A DNA stretch of 64,000 bases from JAJVID01 sp050247435 (GCA_050247435.1 JBFWUF010000022.1:1-64000), one strand, 5' to 3'. Shown: positions 28,459 to 37,839, counted from the first letter of the stretch. Numbers and translations are program-made. The notes: generated by a model from the sequence alone, not told the origin.

Positions 28459-29310
28459 TCACATCAAACTGCGCAGAATCTTTGCAAGCACCCTACCAGT
28501 GATCGTACGGCGATACCGTTCCGTAGAGCGTACGTCGGTAATTGGAGAAACTTCCTCTGAAATTGTTCGCGCCGCCTGCTCAATGATCGTTGTGTTAAGG
28601 ACCGTGTTTGTCAGAAGTGACTCAGTTTGAACCGCGCGCCTCACTGTAGGGGCAACGCTTCCTAATCCGACGTTGATGGCATTAATCACACCTTCTGTCG
28701 TCTCGGCTTTGATCGCCATCACAATCTTCGAAATAGCTTGCGCGCGACGCGTGCCAACCTTGTAAAAGAAAGACCGCTCGTTCGGTTTCAGCTTCTGCAA
28801 TCTTACTGCCAATACAATTTCATCAGGTTCCATGACTGTTCTGCGGTAACCGGTGTAGAAGTGATTGAAGCCAATTCTCCTGACGCCTCGAATGCTTCCA
28901 ATCTCAACCTCCGCATCAAAAGCCGATAGCACGGGCAGAGTATCGCCGGCAGGCGATGCATTGACGATGTTGCCGCCGATGGTGCCGCGATTTTGAATCT
29001 GGATCGCGCCTATGGTTCGTGAGGCTTCGGCCAGGACGGGAATGTGTTCTTGAATCAATTGGGATTTTATGAGTTGGGTATAGCTTGTCAGCGCGCCGAC
29101 GCGGATCGTTTCGCCTTCATCTTTGAGGCCGCGCAATTCATCCAAGTCCCAGATGTCAATAAACTCTTCGGCATCGAGCAAGCGGCAATTTATCAAAACC
29201 ATCAGGTCTGTCCCGCCAGCGATGATCTTTGCTCCCCCTCCCCGTCTGGCCAATAGTTCATACGCTTCATCAAGACTATTAGGCGTGAGGACTGCGGGAT
29301 CGTAAGACAT
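28459..29310 (-). CDS. Molybdenum hydroxylase FAD-binding subunit (CoxM/XdhB-like)
   Basis: Medium subunit of a xanthine dehydrogenase-family enzyme, 283 aa from the ATG at 29310, which yields MSYDPAVLTPNSLDEAYELL. FAD-binding motifs AKIIAGGTDLMVLIN and TIGGNIVNASPAGDTLP are intact. The C-terminal CO-dehydrogenase flavoprotein domain follows. It passes electrons from the iron-sulfur subunit to NAD or another acceptor. It is last in the order large-small-medium. The 183-bp gap after it, toward the bactofilin, has no clear terminator. Confidence 0.93.
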   Translation of the reverse strand: MSYDPAVLTPNSLDEAYELLARRGGGAKIIAGGTDLMVLINCRLLDAEEFIDIWDLDELRGLKDEGETIRVGALTSYTQLIKSQLIQEHIPVLAEASRTIGAIQIQNRGTIGGNIVNASPAGDTLPVLSAFDAEVEIGSIRGVRRIGFNHFYTGYRRTVMEPDEIVLAVRLQKLKPNERSFFYKVGTRRAQAISKIVMAIKAETTEGVINAINVGLGSVAPTVRRAVQTESLLTNTVLNTTIIEQAARTISEEVSPITDVRSTERYRRTITGRVLAKILRSLM

Positions 29311-29370
29311 AAAATTCGGTTTCGGATAGCAGTGCAAAGTGCTTTGCGGCGCGAAGCGCAAACAAAAAGA

Positions 29371-29829
29371 CTAACCGGCCTTAGGCGCTTGCTCAATCGC
29401 GTCAATGATTTTGGAGTAGCCGGTACAGCGGCACAAATTCCCCGCGATCGCTTCTTTGATTTCGGCGCGAGTCGGATGAGGGTTAATGTCGAGAAGAGAA
29501 CGAGCGGCAATGAGCATGCCTGGCGTGCAGATGCCGCATTGCGCGGCGCCGCATTCCATAAACGCCTGTTGCAACGGATCGAGCCGGCCATCGCGCGCCA
29601 GTCCCTCAACAGTGAGAATGCTTGCGCCCCGCGCCTGGCAAACCGGCACGAGGCAGGAATTGATTACCTCACCATCAACAATCACGGAGCATGCGCCGCA
29701 TTCGCCCTCACCGCAGCCTTCTTTCGTGCCAGTCAACCGCAAGTCCTCTCGCAACGCGTCGAGCAGCCGTTTCATGGGAGGCGCATTAATCTCGCGTTCG
29801 ACGCCGTTGACTTGAAACATAATCTTCAT
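29371..29829 (-). CDS. Molybdenum hydroxylase [2Fe-2S] subunit (CoxS/XdhC-like)
   Basis: Small electron-transfer subunit of 152 aa. The plant-type ferredoxin cluster is visible as CGEGECGACSVIVDGEVINSC, ligated by four cysteines, and the second cluster as CGICTPGML together with NLCRCTGY near the C-terminus. It sits 7 bp after the large subunit, suggesting coupled expression. Confidence 0.96.
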   Translation of the reverse strand: MKIMFQVNGVEREINAPPMKRLLDALREDLRLTGTKEGCGEGECGACSVIVDGEVINSCLVPVCQARGASILTVEGLARDGRLDPLQQAFMECGAAQCGICTPGMLIAARSLLDINPHPTRAEIKEAIAGNLCRCTGYSKIIDAIEQAPKAG

Positions 29830-29836
29830 TGTTGAC

Positions 29837-32116
29837 CTACGTTCCCTTTGCTCCGGCGACCCGTAGATTTTCTACAGCAGCCAGCAATCGTTCGGGCGTG
29901 ATCGGGATTTCGGTCACGAATGCGCCGGTCGCGTTGAAAATCGCCGCTGCTATCGCGGGAGCCGCTCCGTCCATAGGCAACTCGCCTACACCTTTCGCGC
30001 CGAACGGGCCATGTGGGTATTCCTTCTCAATTATGATCGTCTCGATTTCAGGCGCGTCGAGTGATGTCGGGATAATGTAATTGGTCAGGCGGTTATTCAC
30101 GATACGCCCATAATTCCAGACCAGTTCCTCGAACAAGCCATAGCCAACGGCTTGCAACGTTCCACCTTCAATCTGGCCTGCCGCCAATATTGGATGAATC
30201 GCGCGTCCGATGTCCTGGGCGGTTGTGATCTTGAGCGTCGTCACTTCATAAGTGTCCATATCAACTTCGACTTCGGCGACATCGGCTCCGTATGAGAAGA
30301 CAGGATAGGCGTCGCCAGTGTAGGTTTCATCATCCCATTCGATGCCGGGCGGATTGGCATAACTCGCATATGCCCGCAGGTCGCCGTGCATGTTGATGTA
30401 TTCGCGAGTGATCTCGCTGAAGCCGGCAAGTTGCTTCCCGCCAGCGATGAACCGGTTTCCGATCAGATTCACTTCGGCCTCGCCGTAACGCTCCGCGACG
30501 AATCGCAGCAGCTTCTCTCGGATTTCACGGGCTGCAAGTTGAACGACTCGACCGACAACCATGCAAGTTCGAGAAGCCACGGTCGGGCCGCTGTCAGGCA
30601 CGCGTGACGTGTCAGGCTCTTCGATCTCAACATCGTCAAAGCCGACGCCAAGCTCATCGGCTACGATCTGACAAAAAATGGTGCGAGTGCCCTGTCCAAT
30701 TTCAGTCGAGCCTGACAGCACGCGCGCCCGACCTTCGGGTGTGATTTCCATGCCGGCTTGAGCCTTCATCTTGGCCTCGCCGCTGCCCGTAAAACCGGCT
30801 CCGTGGAAGAAGAACGAAAGGCCAATGCCTCGACGTTTCGACCCACTATCACTACTCTGCAAGATAGCTTGCCTCTTCTCGACAAAGCCGGAACGTTCGA
30901 CTGCGGCTTTCAGCACATCTTCCGAGCCTACGCTCCAAGTCAATTTCTGTCCCGTCGCCGTAATATCACCTTCGTGCAGCATGTTAATGCGACGCAGTTC
31001 GAGCGGATCAATACCAAGTTCCGACGCGATCTTTTCCATCTGCATTTCGTAAGCGAATGTGACTTGCGGAGCGCCGAACCCACGGAACGCGCCGTTGGGC
31101 GGCGTATTCGTTGCGACCGCGCGGGCAGTGATGCGGACGTTGTCGCAATTGTACGGCCCCTGCGAATGGATCGCCCCTCGCGAGAGCACTACGGACGAAA
31201 GCGTGGAGTAAGCTCCTCCATCAAACACGATGTCAATTTCGCTCGCTACCAATCGCCCGTCGCGAGTTACACCCGTGCGATGGCTAATGATTCCGGGATG
31301 ACGCTTCGGCGTCGCGGCGATATCTTCCGCTCGATCATAGATCATTTTGACCGGGCGTTGCGCTTTATGCGCCAACAAAGCCGCGTGCGCGGCGATCACT
31401 GACGGATACTCTTCCTTGCCGCCGAAACCACCGCCAGTAGTCGCCTGAATCACGATCACCTGTTCATCACTCAGTCTGAAAATCTGTTTGATCGCTTTGT
31501 GAATGTAATATGGGCATTGCATCGAACCCATCACCGTCATCGAATCTTTTGATGGGATCGCGATCATCCCCTGCGTTTCAATATAAAGTTGCTCCTGATG
31601 CGGCACGCGGTATTCACCGATGACGATGTGGTCGGCCTGCTTGAATCCTTCGTCAACGGCGCCGCGCGCAATCAAAAAACTTTTGAAGATATTATCCGCG
31701 CCGTAAATGATCTCGCCCTGGCCCAAAGACTCTTCAATCGTTAACACCGGCGGCAATTTTTCATATTCGATGTTGATGCGGCGCGCCGCGATTTCGGCTT
31801 CCCGTTTGCTTTCGGCGGCGATCAGCAAGATCGGTTCTTCGCAATGGCGAATCTCGATTTCGGCAAGAAGCGGCTGGTCGTTTTCTATCAGCGCGACGTA
31901 ATTGTCTCCCGGAATATCCTGGTAATCGGCGACCACTATGCGAGACCAATTGTAATCAGGATCGAATGTGATGGATTTGATTCGTCCGCGCGGGACGCGG
32001 CTGCGAATAGTCTTGCCGTAAAGCATTCCGTCCAGCGTGATGTCGTCAACATAGCGCGCCGCGCCGGTCAGCTTTTCGTATCCTTCTTTTCGTAAGACAT
32101 TTTGTCCGACAGCCAT
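29837..32116 (-). CDS. Molybdenum hydroxylase large subunit, xanthine dehydrogenase-type
   Basis: Catalytic subunit of 759 aa that binds molybdopterin-cytosine or related cofactor. TTGGGFGGKEEYPSVIAAH, NGAFRGFGAPQ, SGSTEIGQGTRTI and the C-terminal KGVGELPMDGAAPAIAAAI with its catalytic-type glutamate are present. The active-site loop AFRGFG is that of xanthine and aldehyde hydroxylases; the AYxCSFR loop with the copper-binding cysteine of true CO dehydrogenase is absent. Substrate is therefore likely a purine or N-heterocycle. The upstream amidohydrolase supports purine or pterin-like catabolism, though that remains an inference. Confidence 0.93.
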   Translation of the reverse strand: MAVGQNVLRKEGYEKLTGAARYVDDITLDGMLYGKTIRSRVPRGRIKSITFDPDYNWSRIVVADYQDIPGDNYVALIENDQPLLAEIEIRHCEEPILLIAAESKREAEIAARRINIEYEKLPPVLTIEESLGQGEIIYGADNIFKSFLIARGAVDEGFKQADHIVIGEYRVPHQEQLYIETQGMIAIPSKDSMTVMGSMQCPYYIHKAIKQIFRLSDEQVIVIQATTGGGFGGKEEYPSVIAAHAALLAHKAQRPVKMIYDRAEDIAATPKRHPGIISHRTGVTRDGRLVASEIDIVFDGGAYSTLSSVVLSRGAIHSQGPYNCDNVRITARAVATNTPPNGAFRGFGAPQVTFAYEMQMEKIASELGIDPLELRRINMLHEGDITATGQKLTWSVGSEDVLKAAVERSGFVEKRQAILQSSDSGSKRRGIGLSFFFHGAGFTGSGEAKMKAQAGMEITPEGRARVLSGSTEIGQGTRTIFCQIVADELGVGFDDVEIEEPDTSRVPDSGPTVASRTCMVVGRVVQLAAREIREKLLRFVAERYGEAEVNLIGNRFIAGGKQLAGFSEITREYINMHGDLRAYASYANPPGIEWDDETYTGDAYPVFSYGADVAEVEVDMDTYEVTTLKITTAQDIGRAIHPILAAGQIEGGTLQAVGYGLFEELVWNYGRIVNNRLTNYIIPTSLDAPEIETIIIEKEYPHGPFGAKGVGELPMDGAAPAIAAAIFNATGAFVTEIPITPERLLAAVENLRVAGAKGT

Positions 32117-32126
32117 TTCGATTCAC

Positions 32127-33476
32127 CTATGGTCGGTTTGCGCACGTGATCCTCTGCTTGAGCTTTCGCGATTGGTCGCGCGCCTCGTCAATTACATCCT
32201 GTTCGTTGAGCGTGAGCAATTGTCCATCGCGCATCACAATCTGTCCATCAATGATCACTGCTTCCACATCGCCGGCTTCCGCCGAATAAACAATTGTCGA
32301 AACCGGGTCTGGGCGAGGCGTCGTGTGCAGTCGGTTCAGATTGATCAACTGAAGGTCGCCGCGCTTGCCGATTTCGATGCTGCCGATTTGATCACCCAAC
32401 CCCAACGCGCGGGCGCCATTGATAGTCGCCATTCGCAACGCGATCAGCGCAGGCAGAGCGCGCGAGCCGCGCAGAACTTTTTGCAGCAGCGCCGCCGTGC
32501 GCATCTCGGTGAACATATCGAGCCTGTTGTTGCATGGAGCGCCATCCGCACCGAGTGAAATCGAGACACCACAATCAAGCATTTCGGCCACGCGGGCGAT
32601 GCCGGACGCGAGTTTGAGATTCGATGAAGGGCAGTGTGCGATATGGGAGCCGGTCGAGCGCAGAATCTCCACTTCGTTGTCGTCAAGGTGAATGCAATGC
32701 GCTAGCACAACGTGAGGCGCAGTCAGCCCAACATCGCGCAAGTATTCGATGTTGCGCTTCCCCGTGGCGCGTTCGACCATGGCAATCTCATCCAGGTTTT
32801 CGGAAGCGTGCGTATGAACCATCACGCCGCGTTCGCGCGAAAGCCTGGCCACTCGTTCAAGCAACTCTCGCGTGCAACTAACGGCGAATCGCGGTGCAAA
32901 GCAATAACGGATGCGGCCATCAGCCTGACCGTTCCACAGTTCGAGTAAATGGAGAGATTCGGAGATGGAATCTTCAGTCTCCTCGATCAAAGCTTCGGGC
33001 ACGCCGTCGCCCTGATCCATCATGCATTTGCCAATCGTCGCGCGGAAGCCGGATTCTTCGACCGCGCGAAAGACGGACTCGGTATAGTTGACCGTCTCCA
33101 TTGTCAACGCGCAGGTCGTCCCACTTTTGATCAACTCGGCGATGCCCAGCCGGGCCGAAGCGGAGAGCGATTCTGGCGTGTGCGCGGCTTCCATCGGCCA
33201 AATGCGTTGTTTGAGCCAGTCAATCAACGCCAGATCATCAGCCGCGCCGCGAAACAATGTTTGGCAAAGGTGGACGTGAGTTTGAACGAAACCAGGCAGA
33301 AGCGCGCACCCACGCCCATCAATCACTTCATCAAAGACGGTATCGAATCGCGCCGCCGCGGAAGACTCGATCTCCGCAATGCGGCCATGATCAATCACGA
33401 CGCTGCCTTCGAAGATTCGATTCGCGGAGTCGAGTGTGATGATCGTTGAGTCCTTGATGAGGATTTTATTGGCCAC
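32127..33476 (-). CDS. Amidohydrolase, TRZ/ATZ aminohydrolase family
   Basis: Metal-dependent deaminase of 449 aa. The metal-binding QTHVHLCQTLFRG, HTHASE, HCIHLDDNE and SLGADGAPCNN motifs fit the family that includes guanine, 5-methylthioadenosine/S-adenosylhomocysteine and hydroxyatrazine hydrolases. Start is GTG at 33476. The stop is 10 bp before the molybdenum hydroxylase large subunit, so it heads a deaminase-hydroxylase operon. A sequence such as guanine to xanthine to urate would make chemical sense, but the specific substrate is not established from sequence. Confidence 0.87.
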   Translation of the reverse strand: MANKILIKDSTIITLDSANRIFEGSVVIDHGRIAEIESSAAARFDTVFDEVIDGRGCALLPGFVQTHVHLCQTLFRGAADDLALIDWLKQRIWPMEAAHTPESLSASARLGIAELIKSGTTCALTMETVNYTESVFRAVEESGFRATIGKCMMDQGDGVPEALIEETEDSISESLHLLELWNGQADGRIRYCFAPRFAVSCTRELLERVARLSRERGVMVHTHASENLDEIAMVERATGKRNIEYLRDVGLTAPHVVLAHCIHLDDNEVEILRSTGSHIAHCPSSNLKLASGIARVAEMLDCGVSISLGADGAPCNNRLDMFTEMRTAALLQKVLRGSRALPALIALRMATINGARALGLGDQIGSIEIGKRGDLQLINLNRLHTTPRPDPVSTIVYSAEAGDVEAVIIDGQIVMRDGQLLTLNEQDVIDEARDQSRKLKQRITCANRP

Positions 33477-33500
33477 AGGATTCTATCCAGTTGAAATGGC

Positions 33501-35207
33501 TCATCGCTTCAATCTACTCGCCGCCTTCACTTCGCCCGTCAATTTGTAAATCGGATAGGTCTTCCCTTTTTCCAGATAAGCCTCGAGGAAATTCCAGTTC
33601 ACAAAACCGTCATCGCTTTCGGCTTCGAGCAGGTAGAAGATCAGCGAGGCCAAAGGTTGGGACGTGCGGACGAGGATCGAACCTGCGGGGAATCGAACGG
33701 TCTCTTTTTGCGCGCGACCTTTGAGCTTGACCTCCGCGTGGCCCTGGAACGCGCGGGCGGCTTTCTTCACATCGTCAATCACGAAGCTTTCGACTTCGGT
33801 TGCCAGAGGTTCGGCCAGCTCTTCAACCGCGACGCCGTGCGCGAGCAGTTTGGCGATCACAGTCTTCATCCCGTCTTCATTGCGGAAAATGTAGGCGCGC
33901 GGAACCGCAACGCTCTTCGTTGCCGCAAACAGTCCGTAATCTGGCATTGGCGTCGGCGTGAATTTGTTTTCGATCATCGCGGTCATCATCTTGCCCGAAC
34001 GCGGATTTTTGACCTTCTCGACTTCGCCGACCAGGATGTCTGCTGGCTTATCAAGCGGCTTCAATTCAAACGCGAGGCCTTGTTGCGTGATGCGTCCGCG
34101 AACAGCGTCATCGTCAACGCGCTTGATCAAGGCCGCTATCTCAGCCGCGTGCAGAGCCGAGTATTTGAAAATCTCTTCGACGAAGGCTTCGGTCACCGCG
34201 ACACGGCCTTTGAAATCCAGGTAACTGTATGCCTCAGAAAGAATCGTCAGCCGGTTGCGCAATCCTGCATAGTTGTTGCCGAATCGCGGGCGATGATCGA
34301 AGGTGCGCCAGATTTTTGTTTCTGGCTTGCCCGCCACAGCTTCTGGAGGCCGAGCTTCTCTGCCCGACCGCTGCATTTCAAATGTGTCAAACTCGCGGTT
34401 GATCCGTTCCTTCGTGGCAAAATTGCCGTAGAAGTATACGCGGAACTTATGCGCTTTGAGCATTGCGCGCGTGATTGCGGGCAGCATCTTGTTACGCTCG
34501 AACGCAATCAATCGCACGTCAGCATTCGGATTGAGTGTAGGCGCATAGGTCAGGTGATAGCCGTGATACGAGCCGTTGGTCGTGTGCAAATCAACCGTCA
34601 GGTGCGGATCCCAGCGATTAAACAGCCCTACGAGCGCGTTGGCCTCCGGGGTTTCGAGTTTCATGTAATCGCGGTTCAGGTCAAATCCCTTCGCATTTTC
34701 ACGCGTACCCACTCCGCAGATGGGACCGTGTTGCGCTGTGCGATTGTTGGGGTTGATCTTCTCGTTGCCGTCTGCGTTGTAGATCGGCGCAATCAGAATG
34801 ATCAGGCTGTTGAGCAGCGTCTTCAGATCGCCTGTGGAGATGCGGCGTGAGAGATGGAGCATCGCCTCCTTGCCTTCGACTTCACCCGCATGAATATTGG
34901 CTTGAATGAAAATGACGGGTTTGCCGGAAGCTCGCGCTTCGCGTGGCTGTGAGATTGGCGGATCGGCGAAGATCATCAGCGGCAGATCGCGGCCCTCTTC
35001 AGTTTTGCCGAAAGATTCGACGCGCAATTTGTCGGTTCGTTTCTGCAACTCGCCGATGAATCGCATTACGTCTTCGTAACGGCTTGTCTCTTCATAATTG
35101 GTCAACTCGGCGCGCGATTTCAATTGATCATTTTGTGTAGGTGGCATAGTCGTTGAGGCGTTGGTGAGTAATAACAGCAGGCTTAGCGAGGCGAAGGCCA
35201 GCTTCAT
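33501..35207 (-). CDS. M14-family zinc metallocarboxypeptidase, secreted
   Basis: A 568-aa exported peptidase with a signal peptide (LAFASLSLLLLLTNAS). The zinc ligands H106 and E109 occur in NIHAGEVEGKEA, the third ligand in VDLHTTNGSYHGYH, and the catalytic glutamate in LTILSEAYSYLD. FDLNRDYMK is the family's substrate-binding arginine region. It probably trims peptides in the periplasm. It lies 24 bp upstream of the amidohydrolase gene and may share its transcript, though no metabolic link is obvious. Confidence 0.9.
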   Translation of the reverse strand: MKLAFASLSLLLLLTNASTTMPPTQNDQLKSRAELTNYEETSRYEDVMRFIGELQKRTDKLRVESFGKTEEGRDLPLMIFADPPISQPREARASGKPVIFIQANIHAGEVEGKEAMLHLSRRISTGDLKTLLNSLIILIAPIYNADGNEKINPNNRTAQHGPICGVGTRENAKGFDLNRDYMKLETPEANALVGLFNRWDPHLTVDLHTTNGSYHGYHLTYAPTLNPNADVRLIAFERNKMLPAITRAMLKAHKFRVYFYGNFATKERINREFDTFEMQRSGREARPPEAVAGKPETKIWRTFDHRPRFGNNYAGLRNRLTILSEAYSYLDFKGRVAVTEAFVEEIFKYSALHAAEIAALIKRVDDDAVRGRITQQGLAFELKPLDKPADILVGEVEKVKNPRSGKMMTAMIENKFTPTPMPDYGLFAATKSVAVPRAYIFRNEDGMKTVIAKLLAHGVAVEELAEPLATEVESFVIDDVKKAARAFQGHAEVKLKGRAQKETVRFPAGSILVRTSQPLASLIFYLLEAESDDGFVNWNFLEAYLEKGKTYPIYKLTGEVKAASRLKR

Positions 35208-35281
35208 AATGGATCTCTCCGTTGTTGATTTCGAGATGTCTGTTGTTGAAGGCGGATTGTAGAGGAAGGGCGATCAACTTG

Positions 35282-35797
35282 CTAGCTGTGCGGGATAAGC
35301 AAGTTCATCGCGGCAATTTTATAAAGCCAGCTTAAGAGATAAAGGGCTATCAGGGCATACAGCATGTGATTCGACTTGGCCGAATAGATCAGTTTTGCCC
35401 AGGGGCTGCGCGAATAAATCAGGTAGAACGACAATGGAATGCTCAGCGCCGTCAGACAAAATATGATGAAGCCGAACGGCTGCGTGATGAACGCCTCATA
35501 AAAATGTAGTCGGGCCGCATGAGCGAAGCTTGTGGTCAATCCGCAACTCGGACAGGGAATTCCGGTGAAATGAAGGAACGCGCAAGGAGGTAAGCCGAGT
35601 TGCTCGTGTGTGCCTACACCGTGCAAAGAGGGCTGTAACAACCGCGCCGTGATCAAACCGACGCTAGAGACAAAAACCAGCGCGATGTATTTAGCCTGAT
35701 CGCTTTTCGAGTATTCATAAGAATCAAGTGAAGTGGGCGAGCTATAGGCGTCTGACTGTTTTGTTCCTCTCGATTTAGCGTAGTTAAATTTGATCAT
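35282..35797 (-). CDS. DUF2752 membrane protein
   Basis: A 171-aa protein of unknown function. CAFLHFTGIPCPSCGLTTSF is the DUF2752 signature, with paired cysteines between membrane segments. About three hydrophobic helices follow a polar N-terminus. I chose the ATG at 35797, which overlaps the upstream stop as ATGA; the frame extends to 35860 but inside the neighbouring gene. It is last in a four-gene zinc-ribbon operon. Confidence 0.85.
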   Translation of the reverse strand: MIKFNYAKSRGTKQSDAYSSPTSLDSYEYSKSDQAKYIALVFVSSVGLITARLLQPSLHGVGTHEQLGLPPCAFLHFTGIPCPSCGLTTSFAHAARLHFYEAFITQPFGFIIFCLTALSIPLSFYLIYSRSPWAKLIYSAKSNHMLYALIALYLLSWLYKIAAMNLLIPHS

Positions 35798-36315
35798 TGA
35801 ATTGAGCCTGATGCCGCGCCAACTATTACAATAAGTAACCAGGCCAAAATCCCCAGGCAATAAATAGCTGTCGAAACAATACCTACATAGAATCCTATCT
35901 TAGCGAGAGTCTCTCCTGCTGCGGACGCCCGCCCTTCGCGAATAGCATCCATTTCCATTTTGCCCAGGATTATTCCAGGAATACTCATGAAAGGGCCGCA
36001 GGTGAATATAGAAACAATACTCAGGATCATTGCGGCGATTGCGCGGCCACTGGCGCCTCCCTGCTGCGCGGACATCTGGTTGGCGTAACCGTATTGTGCG
36101 GGAGGATATCCTTGATAGCCGGGATAAGGCGGATGACTCTCTGATGGTTGCTGTTGCTGGCCAACACCGGGTGACGAATAAGGATAAGGCTGTTGTCCCG
36201 ATCCCGAAGATGAGCCTTGGCCTTGCGCGTCACGGGGTCTTACCAGCGGCGCGCTACACGACCTGCAAAACTGGTCGGTATCGAGGTTGTTGGCGCCACA
36301 ACGGGTGCAGAACAT
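35794..36315 (-). CDS. Zinc-ribbon DUF4190-like membrane protein
   Basis: A 173-aa protein: zinc ribbon (C3, C6, C17, C20 in MFCTRCG...FCRSCS), a Pro/Gln/Ser/Tyr-rich linker (about 30-85), then AIAAMILSIVSIFTCGPFMSIPGIILGKMEM, typical of DUF4190, and a last helix. The N-terminus is expected in the cytoplasm. Function unknown. It is coupled to the DUF2752 gene by a 4-bp overlap. Confidence 0.85.
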   Translation of the reverse strand: MFCTRCGANNLDTDQFCRSCSAPLVRPRDAQGQGSSSGSGQQPYPYSSPGVGQQQQPSESHPPYPGYQGYPPAQYGYANQMSAQQGGASGRAIAAMILSIVSIFTCGPFMSIPGIILGKMEMDAIREGRASAAGETLAKIGFYVGIVSTAIYCLGILAWLLIVIVGAASGSIQ

Positions 36316-36380
36316 AGATAGCGTCCTCCAGAGTTGGTCTCAACAAAGTTTTATTCAATCGTTTTGTGGATTGTTGCTTC

Positions 36381-36977
36381 TCAATCAGTTTCTCGGGGCG
36401 AAGGCACAGAAACAGGCTCACGCAATTTCGTCGTTGTCGGTTCGGCAATACTGAAATCCGAGATCGGCGATTGCGATGGCTCGACCAGGCGCGCGACCGG
36501 AGAAGTGTTCGGAGCGGAAAAGACAGGCAGTTGTTGATTATTTTGCTGCTGCCGCCGTTTCAGTTCGACAATTCGCCTGCTGATGAAAAAGCCATTGAAA
36601 ATAATCCCCAGCCCGATCAGAAAGGGGATAAGGCCCACGGCCCACAAGCTGCGCAGAATATTCGCCTCCGGTCCGTCAACTGTATTGGCGATGGCATCGA
36701 ATAGGAGGCTTAGGAAAATCATCACGCCAAGGCCGACGCTGCCGGTGATCACGCCGGCTTTGATTTCATTGAGCCGTTTCTCTTCCGGTGTCTTTTTTCT
36801 CTGCGCTTCGCGCTCGGCCTCCCAGTCTTCCAGCGTGGCTCTCTGCCAATCAACGCCATCTCTGACGTTTGCGCCGCCCTTGCCCAGCACGCCTTTCACC
36901 CGACGCAGGTTGACGCCGCACTTGGTGCAGTATTTCGTCTGATCGTTGGATTCAGTACCGCAAGATGGACAATACAT
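36381..36977 (-). CDS. Zinc-ribbon membrane protein with polar C-terminal tail
   Basis: A 198-aa protein starting MYCPSCGTESNDQTKYCTKCG, a two-CxxC zinc ribbon. The ATG at 36977 has GGAGGAG just upstream; the frame extends back to 37055 but inside the previous gene. A charged stretch (WEAEREAQRKKTPEEKR) precedes two membrane helices (VITGSVGLGVMIFLSLLF and LWAVGLIPFLIGLGIIF). The last 50 residues are polar and share PVFSA and a Ser-Ile/Val-x-Glu-x-x-Thr pattern with the upstream paralogue. Function unknown. Confidence 0.78.
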   Translation of the reverse strand: MYCPSCGTESNDQTKYCTKCGVNLRRVKGVLGKGGANVRDGVDWQRATLEDWEAEREAQRKKTPEEKRLNEIKAGVITGSVGLGVMIFLSLLFDAIANTVDGPEANILRSLWAVGLIPFLIGLGIIFNGFFISRRIVELKRRQQQNNQQLPVFSAPNTSPVARLVEPSQSPISDFSIAEPTTTKLREPVSVPSPRETD

Positions 36978-37002
36978 AGACGTTTTCTCCTCCATCGCGC
37001 CA

Positions 37003-37560
37003 TTATCTTGAGAGATTGTGCGGCGGGCTGTTGTGTGGCAGATGTCTGGTGTCATCCTCGGTCACGCTTATTGAAGGTTGCCGAACAGGTTCAAGCTCAC
37101 TTGTTCGCGCCGCTGACTCGACCACCGGCGCAGCGGAGAAGACTGGCTGCGGGTTGACCTGATTAATCAACTGCATTTCGCGCTGAGCCTGCGGCGCCGG
37201 CGCGGGAGTGTTGTGCGCGTTGGCGGCGCTGGGAGGGCGCGAGGTGATGATCTTTGATATGCCAATAGCCAACAGGATGAATCCAATGAACGTCCAGAAC
37301 TCGAAAAAAGAGTCGCCTGTGAAAATGAAGTCGAAAAAATTGAAAGCCACGACGCCGCCACCAATGATACTTAAACGAACTCCCTTTCCCATATCGCGCT
37401 GTCTCTCGATTTCAAGCGGGTGTGGTATCGGAGGCGCATAGTAGTTCGGTTGTGGAAGTTGTCCGGTCAGAGCCTGCGAAACCGCGGCGAGATTCGTTCC
37501 GCACACGGTGCAAAATCTTTTTCCTTCACCCTGATTCGATCCACATTTTGGACAGAACAT
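37003..37560 (-). CDS. Zinc-ribbon membrane protein, first gene of the cluster
   Basis: A 185-aa protein beginning MFCPKCGSNQGEGKRFCTVCG. After a short linker come two hydrophobic segments around 62-110. The C-terminal 70 residues are polar and Pro/Ala-rich, ending in a SISVTEDDTRHL pattern similar to its downstream neighbour. It leads an operon with that gene (25-bp gap), the DUF4190-like gene and DUF2752. No function is known. Confidence 0.78.
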   Translation of the reverse strand: MFCPKCGSNQGEGKRFCTVCGTNLAAVSQALTGQLPQPNYYAPPIPHPLEIERQRDMGKGVRLSIIGGGVVAFNFFDFIFTGDSFFEFWTFIGFILLAIGISKIITSRPPSAANAHNTPAPAPQAQREMQLINQVNPQPVFSAAPVVESAARTSELEPVRQPSISVTEDDTRHLPHNSPPHNLSR

Positions 37561-37774
37561 CGTGTCTCCTCAGCGAATGCTCCAGCGATAATTTGAAAGG
37601 ATGATTTAACCGCTTCTATCAGACCCGCCGCTTCAGAAAGGCAGTATAGCACGCGTGCGAAAACGGCCCAATAAATAGGCACTGCCAGCGCGTTGATGTC
37701 GGCGCGCCATTGACGGCCCGTAATCTCTGGACGTAACGCTTACCTGCGGAAAAAAGTTGCGCGCGGTTTCCCAA

Positions 37775-37808
37775 AAAGTATTGCCCCGCATATGCGGGGC
37801 AATACTTT
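37775..37808 (-). terminator. Perfect palindromic terminator after the CslA-like glycosyltransferase
   Basis: A 34-bp perfect palindrome (17-bp arms, centre CATATG, GC-rich middle with GCCCCGC) lies 31 bp after the glycosyltransferase stop on the minus strand and continues into TTTTT there. The T-run and position fit an intrinsic terminator. As a perfect palindrome it could also act toward the other strand. Confidence 0.85.
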
Positions 37809-37839
37809 CTCACGATCAGTTCAGAAGACGTAAACAGGT

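Noticed and set aside
28459..32116. Carbon monoxide dehydrogenase (coxLSM)
   Set aside because: Gene order fits, but the large subunit lacks the AYxCSFR active-site loop and has the xanthine dehydrogenase-type AFRGFG.
33657..34850. A 397-codon plus-strand frame
   Set aside because: Antisense to the M14 peptidase, which has signal peptide, zinc ligands and catalytic Glu in the minus frame.
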